From CAIZGX01 sp044354975 (lineage in GTDB: Bacteria; Bacteroidota; Bacteroidia; Flavobacteriales_D; Sanyastnellaceae), in assembly GCA_044354975.1 (NCBI GenBank), contig JBIKZA010000048.1, forward strand, positions 1 through 20,266: a stretch of 20,266 nucleotides of DNA, given 5' to 3'. Shown piece by piece: positions 7,653 to 15,104 of the stretch. The notes under the pieces were generated by a model. That model was given only the letters and a program-made list of their open reading frames with translations, did no database searches and was not told the origin of the DNA. The position numbers were made by a program, and so were the translations under genes. Positions within the stretch are counted from its first letter, which is position 1, and each line of letters opens with the position of its first letter.

Positions 7653-8751
7653 ATAATTCCTCGCCAATGAGCGATCCAATTGCTACCCCTATTCCACCCA
7701 ATCGCGCCCCTACAAAAACATTCTCTTGAGCTTCCGTAACGACAGGACGCTCATCTTGTCCAACACCTAAAATACCACTCCACGCTAAATCAATTTCTAC
7801 TGCTGAAGTCGTATGTATTTTCTGTTGAACGAAATCCAATAAGCTAGCAATTACTTCGTCGGTATTGCCTTGCACGTCAGTAGATTCGGTATTCGGGAAC
7901 ATATGGCGCATGCCACCCATTAAAATTCTCCCATCTATGTTCCGAAAATAATTGTATCCTTCTTGATGATGAAATGTTCCGTTTAATTTTAAATCGGGAA
8001 TGGGCATTGTAACGATAACTTGATTTCGCTTGGTTTTCATTTCTAATTCTTCAAACAAATGGGCGTGAAAAGAACTTATACAAAAGGCCAATCGTCTTGA
8101 CTTCCAGATTCCCACTGATGTCTCAACCTGCATTTTGTTTCCGTTCGCTTGAAAACCATTGACTTCCACTCCATTGAAAACTTTAACTCCTGTTTTCAAA
8201 GCGCGGTCAACCAAAGCCCGAAGCATGGCTCCCGTGTTCAATCCGCCCTCATATTTATTCGAAATGACACCAACTAAATTTAATATTCCTTGAAATTCTG
8301 ATTGGGTTGAGACAGTATATGGACGCAACCCAATTTTCAAATGAAAGGCATCATTAAATTTTTCTACGAGTTTGCAACACTGAATAAAACTTTCTTTATC
8401 CTCTTCAAAAAACAATTCATGACCGCCGTTCCAATCTAGCTTTAAAACATCTTCAGAATAATTTTTTACCAATTTTTCAATTCCTTTAAATCTTCTAACT
8501 CCAAGGCTCACGACTTCATCAAACGTCATATCCTTCATGTCGTCTACAAATTCAGAAATACTTCCAAAGCAAGCAAATCCAGCGTTCTTTGAACTGGCTC
8601 CATCGCTCAACCAACTTCGTTCTAAAACCGCAATTTCTAATTCGATATTTTTATTCTTCAATTCAATTGCTGTTGAAAGTCCTGCTATACCGCCACCTAC
8701 AACAATCACATCAAAGGTTTCTAAAAACGACTGTCTTTCCCAATAACTCAT
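7621..8751 (-). CDS. FAD-dependent oxidoreductase of the DAO (D-amino-acid/glycine oxidase-like) family
   Basis: From the ATG at 8751 the product is 376 residues beginning MSYWERQSF. The Rossmann FAD motif 'DVIVVGGGIAGLSTA' is at 14-28, followed by 'VLERSWLSDGASSKNAGFA' at 42-60, the 'GaS.kNaG' motif of the DAO superfamily. 'GRILMGGMRH' lies in the C-terminal half, and 'VFVGARLGGIGVAIG' near the end is the second FAD contact. Members oxidise amines or amino acids; the substrate here is unknown. The frame is open up to an ATG at 8832, but that extension (Phe/Cys/Leu-rich) is not signal-like and would place the homologous MSYWE start 27 residues in; an ATG at 8757 is a close alternative. The gene is divergent from the secreted cassette and convergent with the COG2509-type gene. 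Confidence 0.85.
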   Translation of the reverse strand: MSYWERQSFLETFDVIVVGGGIAGLSTAIELKNKNIELEIAVLERSWLSDGASSKNAGFACFGSISEFVDDMKDMTFDEVVSLGVRRFKGIEKLVKNYSEDVLKLDWNGGHELFFEEDKESFIQCCKLVEKFNDAFHLKIGLRPYTVSTQSEFQGILNLVGVISNKYEGGLNTGAMLRALVDRALKTGVKVFNGVEVNGFQANGNKMQVETSVGIWKSRRLAFCISSFHAHLFEELEMKTKRNQVIVTMPIPDLKLNGTFHHQEGYNYFRNIDGRILMGGMRHMFPNTESTDVQGNTDEVIASLLDFVQQKIHTTSAVEIDLAWSGILGVGQDERPVVTEAQENVFVGARLGGIGVAIGSLIGEELSTLIHSSLSR

Positions 8752-8798
8752 ATTCATAAAACAAATCTGCAAAAAAAATCGCGGGTCACACAATAAAA

Positions 8799-8823
8799 AA
8801 TAATTTGCTGAAAGGCAATTATT
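8799..8823. promoter_or_regulatory. Bulged inverted repeat in a divergent intergenic region (operator-like)
   Basis: AATAATTTGC (8799-8808) and GCAATTATT (8815-8823) can pair over nine bases with a single bulged T and a six-base loop, flanked by A-tracts on both sides. It lies between the DAO-type oxidoreductase and the secreted three-gene cassette, 49 bases upstream of the ATG at 8872. Because both neighbours are transcribed away from it, an operator or shared control site is more natural than a terminator. Chance is possible in such AT-rich DNA. Confidence 0.3.
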
Positions 8824-8871
8824 AAAAAACAAATCTCGTTTCGAATAAAGAACCTCAAAAACTCCATCGCT

Positions 8872-9930
8872 ATGAAAAAATTAATTGCTGTTTTATTTTG
8901 CGCTGGCTACTTCCTCACCGCTCAAGCAAATTCAACTATTGTCATTGAATTTGAAAAGGACTCTGAGAAATTCAATGAAGCTACACGCCGCGCGCTATCT
9001 GTTTACGCCGAAGAACTTTATTTAGCCAAAGGCATTAAAGTCACATTGCAAGAACCAACAAGAAATGCCGATGCAAAAAAGCAGGCGTTGTTTTACAAGA
9101 GAGAGAAAGAACTCAGAGAGTACTTCAAGGAAGAACATTTAAACTTCGAACGCATCTCATTTAATTATGAGCAGGAGGGAAAAAAGAAAGCCCCTGTAAT
9201 TTCAGTTGAAATTGTTCCACACGCTGTAGTTGCTGAAATTATCCGTCCAGATAGCACTTTCACAAACAAAAACGATATTTCAATTACCTGCGGATACAAC
9301 GACCTTGAATTAGCCAGTGAACTGTCTATTCAAAAACTTTCGTCCCAAGAAGAGTTATACAATTCCAACGTGTCATCTTTCTTCGAAAATAAAATCATAA
9401 TCATACGTGAATTATTGAAAATTGATTTCCCTGAAGGGAAAATGCCTCAAAGGCCTGTTACAGCCTCCCTTGTGCAACAGTCTGAATTTGCAAAAAAACA
9501 ATTTATGTTGTTGCAGTGGAATAACATGAATAAAGAATGGACGAAAGTCGTGAGCGCTAAAAAACCGACAAAAGGAGCTCGCGGATATTACTATGCTGCT
9601 GTTCTTGAGGAGTCTGGAATCTATGCACTTGTCGAAAATAAGTCTACTAGTGTGACGCCTGTAGTAGCGATTGCCCCAAAGAATGTTGCTCTTACGTATG
9701 TTGAAATCATTTCTACCGAGCCTTTTATTCGCATAGAAGGTGACATCTCAGACAACCAGCGTGAAGCAAAGTTCAAGGCTCCTCGCGACATTGAAAACTA
9801 TATTATCCGGTCGGTTTGCAAAGATGCCAATGGAAAAGAGTGGATCGAAGAAACGAAGGTTTCAAAGAAAAATATTCTAAGTATTTTCAAAAGCAGAAAG
9901 AAAGTTAACGCCTACTTCAATAACAAATAA
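8872..9930 (+). CDS. Unrecognised secreted protein, first gene of a three-gene envelope cassette; possible OmpA-like N-terminal fold
   Basis: The product is 352 residues with a signal peptide at 1-19 (MKKLIAVLFCAGYFLTAQA). Residues 22-100 have the strand-helix-strand-helix layout of OmpA-like peptidoglycan-binding domains: 'IVIEFEKDSEKFNEATRRAL', 'IKVTLQEP', a long Lys/Arg/Glu helix, then 'ERISFNYE'. The usual conserved Asp/Arg motif is not clearly present, so this is only a fold guess. Residues about 180-255 contain 'DFPEGK' at 185-190, 'MLLQWNNMNKEWTKV' at 212-226 and 'ESGIYALV' at 247-254, a block that recurs in the next gene. A C-terminal strand-rich domain (about 275-352) also has a counterpart there. 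There is one Cys in each half of the mature chain and no lipobox or sorting domain, so a soluble periplasmic or envelope location is inferred. The next gene starts 5 bases after the stop. Confidence 0.75.
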   Translation: MKKLIAVLFCAGYFLTAQANSTIVIEFEKDSEKFNEATRRALSVYAEELYLAKGIKVTLQEPTRNADAKKQALFYKREKELREYFKEEHLNFERISFNYEQEGKKKAPVISVEIVPHAVVAEIIRPDSTFTNKNDISITCGYNDLELASELSIQKLSSQEELYNSNVSSFFENKIIIIRELLKIDFPEGKMPQRPVTASLVQQSEFAKKQFMLLQWNNMNKEWTKVVSAKKPTKGARGYYYAAVLEESGIYALVENKSTSVTPVVAIAPKNVALTYVEIISTEPFIRIEGDISDNQREAKFKAPRDIENYIIRSVCKDANGKEWIEETKVSKKNILSIFKSRKKVNAYFNNK

Positions 9931-9935
9931 TAGCC

Positions 9936-10661
9936 ATGAAAAAGATCACCACCACCCTATTTCTGTTTGGCTTAATGCTAGCAGTAAATGCTTCAGACGC
10001 TCCCGATGTTCGCTACTTGAATTTTGAAGAGCTCGCCGCCAATTTCAACACCGTTAATTCCAAAGGTCAAATACTCGAATGCCATTCTGCCTTCGACGTA
10101 TTTCTTCCCGAAGGAAAATTCGCTGAGGACGGAATTGACATACTGGTGCCTGAAGCGTCCAATGTTCGGGGCGAAAAACTTCTCTTCTTGAAATGGAGTT
10201 ACACGGAGAAAAAATGGAACTCGATGAAAGGAAAGAAAGTCGGAACCAAGACCATCAATAGAAAGAAATATCATCTGGTGCATGTTAATGAGACTGGGGT
10301 ATACGGACTATTCAATGACGATCGAGCAACCGGCGAAATCAAGTTCGTGCTTTCGCCCTCACTAAGATTTTCTCGGATTGAATATTCTCAGGAAAATGTC
10401 CAAGTAAACTTCGAAAAGCAACTCAATAACAAACCTCACTCAACTGAAATTCCATTCGGGTCTGTCTCCATACTCTCCAGGATTTCAATGGACGTTTATT
10501 CCAAACGAGAAAACAAAACCACGACATACAGCTACCGTTTAGGAGAAATTCCAAGTAGCCGAAGAAAAACGACTAAAAACGACCACACGGTTGTCTTCAT
10601 TACCAAAAAAGATTTAGCTAGAATCAATCAATCATTAACCCCTCAAACCCCAGCACCATGA
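9936..10661 (+). CDS. Unrecognised secreted protein, paralogous in its core to the preceding gene product
   Basis: The product is 241 residues with a signal peptide at about 1-19 (MKKITTTLFLFGLMLAVNA). It lacks the OmpA-like N-terminal part of its upstream neighbour but repeats the rest in order: 'FLPEGK' at 56-61, 'LLFLKWSYTEKKWNSM' at 82-97, 'ETGVYGLF' at 119-126, then a strand-rich C-terminal domain with 'FSRIEYSQENVQVNF' at 145-159 matching the neighbour's 'TYVEIISTEPFIRIE'. The shared block reads PEGK - 20 to 24 residues - hydrophobic-LLQW/FLKW - E/K-KW - G(I/V)Y. I know no family for it. The gene is separated from its predecessor by 5 bases and overlaps its successor by 4 (ATGA), so all three are very probably one transcript and work together in the envelope. 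Confidence 0.75.
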   Translation: MKKITTTLFLFGLMLAVNASDAPDVRYLNFEELAANFNTVNSKGQILECHSAFDVFLPEGKFAEDGIDILVPEASNVRGEKLLFLKWSYTEKKWNSMKGKKVGTKTINRKKYHLVHVNETGVYGLFNDDRATGEIKFVLSPSLRFSRIEYSQENVQVNFEKQLNNKPHSTEIPFGSVSILSRISMDVYSKRENKTTTYSYRLGEIPSSRRKTTKNDHTVVFITKKDLARINQSLTPQTPAP

Positions 10662-11536
10662 AAAACACAATTCTAATCATCGGCCTTTTGTTTCTTGGAC
10701 TTGAGACAACGGCACAAAAAGAAATCCAACGTTGCAATTTCGAGAAAGCAAAAAAAGAGAAAAAGATCTCTTTCAGCGGAATCGTTAATCACATTCGCAA
10801 CCACGGTTATTTTCAACTTACAGTAAAAAACACCACCAAGGATTCATTGGCCTTGCATGTGGAAACGGGAAGAGTATTCTACACGGCAACCAACGACTAC
10901 CAGCCTTTCGTTGTGTTACGATCTCGGGAAATCTTCCTTGCGCCAGGCGAAGAGAAAAGTACTCTTCTAAACACGGCTTGCGGCAATGCTTCTGCAATGT
11001 CCACTTCTGACGGCTTCCACGACCTTGGGAAAACTGAAATGGCTAATGCCGATCTTGTTGCTGCACTCGAGGAAGTTGAAGCGAAAAGACTCGGGAACTG
11101 CGCTGGTATTCAATCATTGGTTTGGGCATTCACCAACGACCACAGTGTTGCATCAATTGTGACTTATGACGGAGGGAAAATGAAAGCAAATGAACTTCAA
11201 ATTATTGCAGCTAAACACAAGCGGGTGCCTATTCCAAGGTATCAAGTAGATTATGAAGAGGCTCAAGAAAACAGCGGACTTGCATTCTCGGGGAAACCTA
11301 ACCGCGTTGAGAGTAACCTTCAATTTATACTGGAGAATCAGGAAGACGTTCGTGTTGTTCTTCGCGATGAGCAGGGTGAAATTGTGAAATTCGTGGAACT
11401 CATTCACGGTCAGAAAGCCGGACAATTGAATCTACCTGTTGATTTAGACGTGAGCGGATTTAGCCGCGGAAACTATTCCCTTGCAGCCGAAAGCAGCACG
11501 GGCAAGGCTTTAAGCCAAATGACCATTCAAATCTAA
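10658..11536 (+). CDS. Unrecognised secreted protein with a C-terminal sorting-domain-like beta module
   Basis: The product is 292 residues. Signal peptide: residues 1-20 (MKNTILIIGLLFLGLETTAQ). The N-terminal domain (about 24-170) looks like a beta-sandwich: 'FQLTVKNTTKDSLALHV', 'GRVFYTATNDYQPFVVLRSR', 'LAPGEEKSTLLNTACGN' at 95-110, and 'GNCAGIQSLVWAFTNDHSV' at 146-164; Cys108 and Cys148 could pair. The C-terminal 75 residues (about 218-292) follow the pattern of Por_Secre_tail or FlgD-like modules: 'VRVVLRDEQGEIVKFVEL', 'LDVSGFSRGNYSLAAESSTGK', ending 'MTIQI'. The usual opening 'YPNP' motif is absent, so real T9SS sorting is uncertain. Its ATG overlaps the previous stop by 4 bases, and a terminator begins at its own stop codon, making it the last gene of the cassette. 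Confidence 0.75.
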   Translation: MKNTILIIGLLFLGLETTAQKEIQRCNFEKAKKEKKISFSGIVNHIRNHGYFQLTVKNTTKDSLALHVETGRVFYTATNDYQPFVVLRSREIFLAPGEEKSTLLNTACGNASAMSTSDGFHDLGKTEMANADLVAALEEVEAKRLGNCAGIQSLVWAFTNDHSVASIVTYDGGKMKANELQIIAAKHKRVPIPRYQVDYEEAQENSGLAFSGKPNRVESNLQFILENQEDVRVVLRDEQGEIVKFVELIHGQKAGQLNLPVDLDVSGFSRGNYSLAAESSTGKALSQMTIQI

Positions 11537-11560
11537 CTCCCCTCGGGGAGTTATTTTTCT
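11535..11560 (+). terminator. Intrinsic terminator of the three-gene secreted cassette
   Basis: AACTCCCC and GGGGAGTT pair perfectly (best drawn as a 7-bp stem with a CTCG tetraloop), followed by ATTTTTCTTT. The left arm starts inside the stop codon of the 292-residue protein gene. Confidence 0.9.
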
Positions 11561-11582
11561 TTCAATTTATTGTATTTCCGAT

Positions 11583-11590
11583 TATCTTTA
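11583..11590 (+). promoter_or_regulatory. Weak candidate -7 box (TATCTTTA) upstream of the 912-residue protein gene
   Basis: TATCTTTA matches seven of eight positions of TAnnTTTG and lies 31 bases before the ATG at 11622, just downstream of the terminator, where a promoter for the next unit is required. No convincing -33 element is visible. Confidence 0.25.
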
Positions 11591-11621
11591 CGTGTGATTT
11601 AGGAATCTTATTTAATCTACT

Positions 11622-14360
11622 ATGAATGCTATTCGCGTACTTATACTTTGGGCGTCCTTCCTCGGTCTTCTTGTATCAAGCTATTCTGTATCAGGACAAA
11701 ACGAAGAGATTCGAATTAAAAGTCAAGGAGCAATCATTGACAAAGACTCTGACAAGAAGTTAGACGGTGTTCAAATTATTGTATTTAAAAATGGCGCTCA
11801 AGAAAGAGTATTTGAGGCCGGCACATCGGGAAAATTCGATTTCACTTTGCCTCTGGGATATTCCTACGATTTAAAATTCTCACGTGCAGATTATGTTACC
11901 AAAATAATTCGAGTAGACACCCGAAATATCCCAGCGGAAGATCGTGCTGGTGGATTCTTAATGGAATTTGAATCTTCCCTTTTCAAATATGTCGACGGCT
12001 TCAACACAGATATTTTAAAAGAACCAATGGGGAAAGCCGCATTCAATTCTCAAACGAATTATGTGACATTCGATTTCGAATATACAGCCGAAATGAACAA
12101 GAAAATTGATGCTGAATTCAAACGATTGGCAGACTTAGCGAGGAACGGAGATAAGGTCAGAAAGGACTATGAAAAGCTTATGTTGGAAGGTGATGACCGC
12201 ATGGCAGGAACGAAGTTCGAGGAGGCCATGACGAAGTACAAAGCTGCATTGGGATTATTTCCTTCAGACAAACCTGCTCAAGATAAATACGATGAGGCCG
12301 AGCGTAAATTTCGCGAGCAACAAGCAAACAAAAACAATGAAGCGCGTTATGCTCAATTGATTAAAGACGGAGATGCTCAATTTAAAAACCAATCGTGGGA
12401 GGCTGCACAATCTAAATTCACCGAAGCTCTTTCAATAAAATCGAATGAACCCTACCCAACTGCACAGCTTGAAGAAATTCAGCGCAAATTAGATGGGTTA
12501 GAACAAGAGAAAAAATACAAAGCTCTGATTGCTCAGGCAGACGGTGAGTTCAACGAAGAGAATTATGCCACTTGTATTTCCACATACAAAGAAGCTTTAA
12601 AATTAAAATCAGACGAAGTCTATCCGAAAAAGCAAATAGACATTGCGCAAGCAGCAATAGATGCGATTGCAAATGACAAGAACAAGCAAGAAGAAATAGA
12701 AAGACGATACAAAGCTCTAATCGTATCTGCTGATGATCTTTTCGGGAAAAAACAATATCAAGAGGCGATTAATAAGTATGAAAGTGCTTCCGATGTTAAA
12801 CCGGAAGAGAATTATCCCATCACACAAATAGACAAGGCTAAGAAAGCCTTAGAAGCAGCGAATACCGTTGTACGCAACACCACTCCAACGGAAGACCCAC
12901 AGATCAAAGAATACAAACGACTGATTGTAGAAGGAGATAAACTTTTTGAAGAGAGCGCGCTCACTGACGAGCAAAAAATGACTGCGGCGAAAACAAAATA
13001 TGTGGCTGCACTGAACATTAAACTTGGAGAACGTTACCCGACCAAACAAATTGAAACCCTAGACGCGGCTATTCTTGAACTGCATAGCTCGGAGAGCCAA
13101 GCCGACATCGATTGGAAAGAAAAGCGAATCAAACAAGAACAGGAATTCGAGGAAATTCGTCGTCAAAAAGAAAAGGATGCCGAAGAAAGCAGACTAGCGC
13201 GCATTCGTGAAAACGAAGAAGCGGAGGCCAATCGTATCGAAGAAGAAAACAAAAAAAGAAATCGGACTAGAAATAGAAGGAGCGATGTAGATGCCGATGC
13301 AGAAAAAGCGGTTGATGATTTCTATCGAGACGCCCAGAAAAAAGCTGAAAAAAGAAAGATGCTTGACATCTTCCAAGACAAATCTCAAGATAGCACAAGT
13401 CAAGCCGGGTTCCGATTAAAGCACCGCGAAAAAATAGAAGAGGCTGAGGCTGAAATTGACATCAAGCAAAATCAATTGACAGAAATAACACGTCAGTCTG
13501 AACCTTATTTAACGGCGAATGAGACGGCAATTGATTCCGCTAAAAATGATATCGATACGCGCAAAGAAAATTATACACGTCGCCAAAGAAGAGATATTGA
13601 AAAAGCTTCTGAATTCAAGGACGACGATAAAAATCAGATCACTGAATTTTCGAAGAACGACAGAGAGCGCAAAAAGAACGAACGAGAAATTAATTCTACA
13701 TACGAAGAAAGGAACGGTCAAACGACCGAATACACCGAACGTTCGAAGCGAGGGCGCAATCAAAACAGAAACCGAATTGCCGAAGAGAAAGACGTGAACT
13801 CTGAATTAGTCGTAAAAGGAAACGAAGATCTGACCGCTGAAATAGCTGATCTTCAAGGAGAGAAAGAACACTTCGCAGAAGTTGATGCTAGCACAAAAAC
13901 AGCTGGACAATCGGGAATCATTACCCATGGCAAAGAGATTGAAAAAACCAAAATCATTCAGGAGGAAATTAACGATCAAAGTCCTAACCTGTTGGAGAAG
14001 CAGCGCATGGAGGTAAATGCCAATGCTCACGTTCTTGAAACTAAAATTTTAGACGATAAAGAAAAAGCGGAGAAGAGTAAAAACGATTCTTCTAAAATCC
14101 GTCCTGAATATCCAACCGGACCCAAAGATCCGTCTTTGCTAAATCCAAAACCAGGGACTGAAACACTTGCCGAAGGAGTAACTGAGAAATCATACGAGAC
14201 CAGTCGTCCCAGCCAAAAGGTTATTGAAAGAACAGTGAAGATTGGCGCAAAAGTAGATGTATACCAAAAGGTAATTTCGAAAACAGGAACTTACTTTTTC
14301 AAGAACGACATCAGTATCACGGAAGATCAATGGTCATTAGACACCACCATTCGCAAGTGA
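11622..14360 (+). CDS. Large secreted rod-like protein: carboxypeptidase-regulatory-like domain, TPR-like repeats, charged helical region
   Basis: The product is 912 residues. Signal peptide: about 1-26 (core VLILWASFLGLLVSS). Residues 30-115 look like a carboxypeptidase-regulatory-like beta domain ('GAIIDKDSDKKLDGVQIIVF', then 'FTLPLGYSYDLKFSRADYV'). Five TPR-like repeats of 56-68 residues begin at Tyr183, Tyr243, Tyr299, Tyr363 and Tyr431; the consensus is Y..LI..GD..F....Y..A...Y..AL.IK..E.YP..QI. Residues about 495-830 are extremely rich in Glu, Lys, Arg, Asp and Gln and read as long helix or coiled coil. The C-terminus (867-912) is a compact segment with 'KTGTYFFKNDISITEDQW'. There is no T9SS sorting domain, lipobox or membrane segment, so a periplasmic scaffold is the likeliest location. 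Function is unknown. The stop overlaps the aroQ start (TGATG). Confidence 0.8.
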   Translation: MNAIRVLILWASFLGLLVSSYSVSGQNEEIRIKSQGAIIDKDSDKKLDGVQIIVFKNGAQERVFEAGTSGKFDFTLPLGYSYDLKFSRADYVTKIIRVDTRNIPAEDRAGGFLMEFESSLFKYVDGFNTDILKEPMGKAAFNSQTNYVTFDFEYTAEMNKKIDAEFKRLADLARNGDKVRKDYEKLMLEGDDRMAGTKFEEAMTKYKAALGLFPSDKPAQDKYDEAERKFREQQANKNNEARYAQLIKDGDAQFKNQSWEAAQSKFTEALSIKSNEPYPTAQLEEIQRKLDGLEQEKKYKALIAQADGEFNEENYATCISTYKEALKLKSDEVYPKKQIDIAQAAIDAIANDKNKQEEIERRYKALIVSADDLFGKKQYQEAINKYESASDVKPEENYPITQIDKAKKALEAANTVVRNTTPTEDPQIKEYKRLIVEGDKLFEESALTDEQKMTAAKTKYVAALNIKLGERYPTKQIETLDAAILELHSSESQADIDWKEKRIKQEQEFEEIRRQKEKDAEESRLARIRENEEAEANRIEEENKKRNRTRNRRSDVDADAEKAVDDFYRDAQKKAEKRKMLDIFQDKSQDSTSQAGFRLKHREKIEEAEAEIDIKQNQLTEITRQSEPYLTANETAIDSAKNDIDTRKENYTRRQRRDIEKASEFKDDDKNQITEFSKNDRERKKNEREINSTYEERNGQTTEYTERSKRGRNQNRNRIAEEKDVNSELVVKGNEDLTAEIADLQGEKEHFAEVDASTKTAGQSGIITHGKEIEKTKIIQEEINDQSPNLLEKQRMEVNANAHVLETKILDDKEKAEKSKNDSSKIRPEYPTGPKDPSLLNPKPGTETLAEGVTEKSYETSRPSQKVIERTVKIGAKVDVYQKVISKTGTYFFKNDISITEDQWSLDTTIRK

Positions 14361-14773
14361 TGCGCATTCTTATTCTCAACGGACCTAATTTGAATTTGCT
14401 CGGCATACGCGAGCCTTCCATCTATGGATCCGAAAATTTAGAATCACTGTTACGTCTTCTTACCGAAAAATTTCCAAACGTCACTTTTTCACACCTTCAA
14501 TCGAATCACGAAGGAGTGCTCATTGACGCCATTCAAGAATCTGAAAAGTATGATGCCATTGTATTCAATGCGGGCGGATATACCCACACAAGCGTTGCAA
14601 TAGCAGACGCACTAGCAGCAGTGAAGCCAAGAGTCATCGAAGTTCACTTGAGCAATGTTATGGCAAGAGAAAAGGAGCGACATACATCGCTCCTTGCACA
14701 ACATTGTTTGGGGACAATATCTGGATTTGGTTTTGACTCATACGTGCTCGCTGTTGAGCAGCTTGCGCGATAA
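14360..14773 (+). CDS. aroQ: Type II 3-dehydroquinate dehydratase (3-dehydroquinase)
   Basis: This cytoplasmic enzyme converts 3-dehydroquinate to 3-dehydroshikimate in the shikimate pathway to aromatic amino acids. The product is 137 residues, slightly short for the usual 140-150. Family motifs are all in place: 'LNGPNLNLLGIREPSIYG' at 6-23 with the catalytic Arg17 and Tyr22 on the flexible lid, 'QSNHEG' at 47-52, 'NAGGYTHTSVA' at 70-80, 'EVHLSN' at 94-99 with the catalytic His96, and 'REKERHTS' at 103-110. Gly replaces the common Ala in NPGAYTHTS-type motifs. I chose the ATG at 14360 because MRILILNGPN is the conserved N-terminus; an upstream ATG at 14330 would add ten unrelated residues inside the preceding gene. 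It overlaps that gene's stop by one base, so translation is probably coupled. Confidence 0.95.
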   Translation: MRILILNGPNLNLLGIREPSIYGSENLESLLRLLTEKFPNVTFSHLQSNHEGVLIDAIQESEKYDAIVFNAGGYTHTSVAIADALAAVKPRVIEVHLSNVMAREKERHTSLLAQHCLGTISGFGFDSYVLAVEQLAR

Positions 14774-14775
14774 GC

Positions 14776-15102
14776 CTACCCTCCTACTTCCGCCAATTTC
14801 ACTTTCAGTCCGTCGAAGTTCGCAGCAATGTGCAACTGACATCCCAATCTGCTATTTCCTTTTACAAAAAAGGCTTGATCTAACATTCCCTCTTCATCGT
14901 CGTTTCTTTCTCCCAAATCGTGATCGGACATAATGTACATGTGACAACTTGCGCACATGGCCATTCCGCCGCAAGTTCCTTCCACAGGCAACTCATAGGA
15001 CTTGCACAGCTCCATCATATTCATACCCATGTCGGTAGGAGCGTCTAAAACGTGCTCCTTGTCTTCTCGATCGACTACTGTAATTTGTACTGTATTCTCC
15101 AT
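14776..15102 (-). CDS. Adrenodoxin-type 2Fe-2S ferredoxin
   Basis: The product is 108 residues. The four cluster ligands are Cys44, Cys50, Cys53 and Cys88, in the C-X5-C-X2-C-X34-C spacing of adrenodoxin, putidaredoxin and ISC ferredoxins. Between them the acidic interaction helix 'NDDEEGMLDQAFFV' at 68-81 followed by 'SRLGCQLHI' at 84-92 closely resembles the adrenodoxin DEE-DMLD-A-SRLGCQ block, the docking face for reductase partners. It carries single electrons in the cytoplasm. It begins 2 bases after the stop of the ferredoxin reductase gene, so the two are one operon. It ends 2 bases from the convergent end of aroQ, with no terminator-like hairpin in between. Confidence 0.93.
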   Translation of the reverse strand: MENTVQITVVDREDKEHVLDAPTDMGMNMMELCKSYELPVEGTCGGMAMCASCHMYIMSDHDLGERNDDEEGMLDQAFFVKGNSRLGCQLHIAANFDGLKVKLAEVGG

Positions 15103-15104
15103 TC

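Noticed and set aside
8752..8832. N-terminal extension of the DAO-type oxidoreductase to an ATG at 8832
   Set aside because: The extra 27 residues are Phe/Cys-rich without a proper signal sequence or homology, and would extend across the inverted repeat; MSYWE is the more natural start.
13509..13763. Minus-strand hydrophobic open frame opposite the charged helical part of the 912-residue protein
   Set aside because: Antisense of Glu/Lys/Arg codons yields Phe/Leu/Ser-rich frames automatically; there is no start context or family resemblance.
13519..13797. Plus-strand open frame of 92 codons in another frame inside the same gene
   Set aside because: It is a Lys/Arg/Thr-rich shadow of the coiled-coil coding sequence, with no independent signals.
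14655..14933. Plus-strand open frame of 92 codons running from the end of aroQ into the antisense of the ferredoxin gene
   Set aside because: Both overlapped genes are certain from conserved motifs, and this frame shows none.
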